The notes beneath the pieces are model-generated. The model was not told the DNA's origin and searched no databases. It saw nothing but the letters and a program-made list of their open reading frames with translations. The position numbers were made by a program, and so were the translations under genes. Shown piece after piece: positions 61,410 to 64,000 of a stretch of DNA of 64,000 nucleotides (positions are counted from its first letter, which is position 1; each line of letters opens with the position of its first letter). Source of the stretch: Tetrahymena elliotti 4EA (lineage: Eukaryota; Ciliophora; Oligohymenophorea; Hymenostomatida; Tetrahymenidae); NCBI GenBank assembly GCA_000231825.2, contig JH720340.1, forward strand, positions 372,001-436,000, read 5' to 3'.

Positions 61410-64000
61410 TCAATGCTTGAAATTGTTTTTATCATTTATTTATGGCAAATCACACTGCTGGTTATTGTTTTAATTATTGTTGTTATTTTAGTGAGGGTTT
61501 GTATTTCTATTTTACTATTCTGCTTTATTAGTTAAGCTATTAATTTTATTCTTATTTCCTCCCTTTTTCTGCAAATTTTTAAGTTTGTCTTCTATATCTT
61601 TATCAAGCATTAGCTTTGCTTTCATTCTATCTATTTCTATTCTTCTATCTTAGTCATCTTTTTTTCAAATATTTTTTTAAATTAGATAATAATTAAAATG
61701 AAGGATTTTACTTTTTTCTTTTTCTTCAGTCTCTAAGTCAAGATCTTCAAATACTTAAATATTATCTGTGAAGATAACACCGTTTGTATTTCTTCTAATC
61801 CAAGGAGCTTCTGGTTTGTTTTCAACCATGGTAGGCTATTTATAGAAATTATTTTAGAAATTTAGTTATTGAAATATATATTTTTTTACTGCTAAATTTT
61901 CAATTAGAGATGTCTAAAAGACTGGGTGCAAACTAGGAGGCTCAATACTTGGGATATCAAAACTTAGTCTCATTTTTAGGTTACTTATTGATGTGAATGG
62001 AGGAGTGAAAGTTGGGAAAAGTTCACACAATTTACCTTCACCAGGGAAAATATTTAAAAGTTCAAGTTAAAGCTCATCATTAATTGGTTCTAAAAAGTAA
62101 AAAAAATAAATTAAATTGATCAATTTAATAATGAATACCTTGTTATTATGGTTAGGCTACCTCTTTTTCATGGAAAATAAGCTTCATCAAAACGTTAAAA
62201 TAATCTTTTGTACTTTCTTATAATGAGCTTTAGAACCTTAAACAAGTGTCATATGCATCATTAAATTTCTTTAACTATTTAAATAAAATTTGTTTAAAAT
62301 AAATTATTAATAATATTAAGGTTGTTACCATCAATTAAGACATAGCTATGTTGTAGTGTATTTAATTTGAAGTCATAGTATCCAATATAGATTACTCATA
62401 TTCTTCATTTAATTCATCTGATGAAGGAATGACTGGAATATCAGAATCATTATTTATAGGTTTTTTCATATTTCTAATTTGATCTTAATAGTCAGCTCTT
62501 GATTGAAGAGAGAGATTAAAATCTTTGATTGATTCTTCATAGTTACCACAATAGAAATTTAAAACACCTTTGTAAAGATACATGTCAAATTATTTAAATA
62601 TTTTTCCATTTATGTAAGATGCTTGAGAGAGTTTTTATAATTTTTATAAGCCATTTTAGAAATTAGTTAATTAAACTTAAGGATCTTTTTATTTAGGGGC
62701 ATCTTCTATTGATTCTTCATCAATTAAATTCTCTGTAGCTAATTACAAAGCATTCAAGCATCCTCTATCAAAAGCATAATTTCTAGAAGGGTTTATTTCA
62801 ATAACCTATTTATATTTAAATAATTTTAAATGTTAAAAAATATTTATGAATATGAAATTTATATACCTTAGATATATCTTAGTAAGCAGTGCTTATGTCC
62901 TTAATGATGATACTGCATTTAGCTCTAAGAATTAGGAGAGATTCACTTGTATCTATTTGATCAGAATGTGAATAAGCTCTTATTGCGTCTTCATAAGCGC
63001 CACTATTAAAAAGTAAATTTCCAGCCCATTTATGAATATTTGGGTCAGTGGGTTTAAGAGATATATACTTTTAGAGATCTGCAAATGCATTATTAGATTC
63101 CCCAGCAAAGTGATAGCATTTCGCTCTTTCAAGATATGATTCAGCATAGTTTTCATCTAATTATATGGCTATTGAAAGATCAGATATAGCTTATTTATAT
63201 TATTTACAAATTCCAAAACTATGTCCACGTAAATAAAAATATTTAGGGACATTGTCTTCACTTTTTTCAATAGCTTTGTCAATATCTGCAATTCCCTCCT
63301 AATAATAACCTAAATAGCATCTAACAATAGCTCTAAAATAAAAAAGATTTGCGTTAGTATCACTAATTTCTACAGCTCTATCCATTTCCTATAAACTATT
63401 TAAAATGCATTAGTTTTAAAGCTCTTAATTCTCTTAGTGTAATTTAAATGCCATATTAATAAGGCTTATTCCTCTATACAAAGCAGGCTCCATTTTTTAT
63501 TTGAATATTTTTTCTCCATTTCTAAAATGTTTAAGACCCATTTCATATTTTCCAGCCATTACTGCTAAAATTCCATCACAAAGAGACTTGTTGTATTATG
63601 AATTCAAATCGTCTTTCAAGTTGGATTCAACAGCCATATAATCATAAAGTGCATTTTAGTGCTTTCCCAAACAAAAATACCCATAAGCCCTGTAAACATA
63701 GAAAAGAGGCTTCATAAAATCTCCTAAACTAAAGTTCGAAGTAATCAAATTGAAATTATCAATGGCATCTTTATATTTACGTTTCATCAAAAAAATAACT
63801 CCTTCAGTAAATAATCTAAATTTTTCTAACATTTTCTTATCAGTGTCTAAATAATCTGATCTATTAAGTGTATGGAAGGCCTCATAAAAATCCCTCTACT
63901 CTATCTTAATTTTAGCTATTTCATACAAAGACTTTGTAACAGCTTTTTTAGAGTTATTAAATTTTATTGATTGTTCAAAACATAAGCTTGCCTCATTTAA
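61410..64000 (-). CDS. TPR-repeat protein (5' end beyond the window)
   Basis: The frame is open at 64000 and ends at TGA 61410. Introns placed at 62806-62866, 62275-62328, 62090-62138, 61836-61889 and 61658-61711. At least eight tetratricopeptide repeats are visible, with the TPR pattern of Trp/Leu-Gly-Tyr-Ala-Pro, for example KRKYKDAIDNFNLI, YRAYGYFCLGKHQNALYDY, YYQEGIADIDKAIEKS, YKQAISDLSIAIQLD, SGAYEDAIRAYSHS and YEESIKDFNLSLQ. After the repeats comes a non-TPR segment (FPTFTPPFTSISNLKMRLSF, then PEAPWIRRNTNGVIF) and a charged, Asn-rich end. TPR arrays are protein-binding scaffolds; ciliates have many such genes in ciliary transport and assembly. Partner unknown. Confidence 0.88.

Overview
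The window is nuclear DNA of a ciliate with the Tetrahymena-type code (TAA and TAG = Gln, TGA the only stop). The anchor is a complete 443-residue beta-tubulin in which TAA/TAG sit exactly at conserved glutamines and the frame ends at TGA; its length and tail match Tetrahymena. Noncoding DNA is extremely A+T-rich, genes are slightly less so, and most introns are 50-150 nt GT...AG. It looks like macronuclear-type sequence with one 270-bp assembly gap. Standard-code ORFs are fragments of much longer genes, so all gene models here were re-read by eye with the ciliate code and hand-placed introns; exon totals were checked for divisibility by three. Layout: 1-2.2 kb repeats with a gap; 2.2-3.1 kb ROK/ASKHA-like protein (+); 6.3-7.7 kb beta-tubulin (+); 10.1-14.8 kb PHD-PINIT-SP-RING SUMO E3 ligase (-); 15.7-16.1 kb small coiled-coil protein (-); 21.3-23.2 kb helical protein with a PH-like end (+); 24.1-24.6 kb small membrane protein (+); 25.3-26.8 kb five-EF-hand protein (+); 27.1-27.5 kb structured RNA gene, best read as RNase MRP RNA (-); 30.4-33.5 kb TBC Rab-GAP with an F-box-like segment (-); 34.5-40.9 kb giant Q/N-rich protein with a PH-like end (-); 42.1-43.9 kb Gly2 hydrophilic protein (+); 44.9-46.8 kb CCDC81-type HU-domain protein (+); 48.4-51.0 kb tandem pair of membrane-anchored paralogues (-); 54.1-54.9 kb MGAC-type acylated protein (+); 56.1-59.7 kb coiled-coil Q/N-rich protein (-); 61.4 kb to the window end, a TPR protein (-, 5' end outside). 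The genes do not form an operon; each appears to be its own unit. Recurring themes are membrane and trafficking proteins (TBC GAP, two PH-like proteins, three N-terminal MG proteins, TPR), ciliary or cytoskeletal proteins (beta-tubulin, CCDC81-type), SUMO ligation, and long Gln/Asn-rich tracts. The most notable items are the candidate RNase MRP RNA, the SIZ/PIAS ligase with SUMO-interaction motifs and a very long tail, the tandem paralogues, and an apparent frame break in the CCDC81-type gene.
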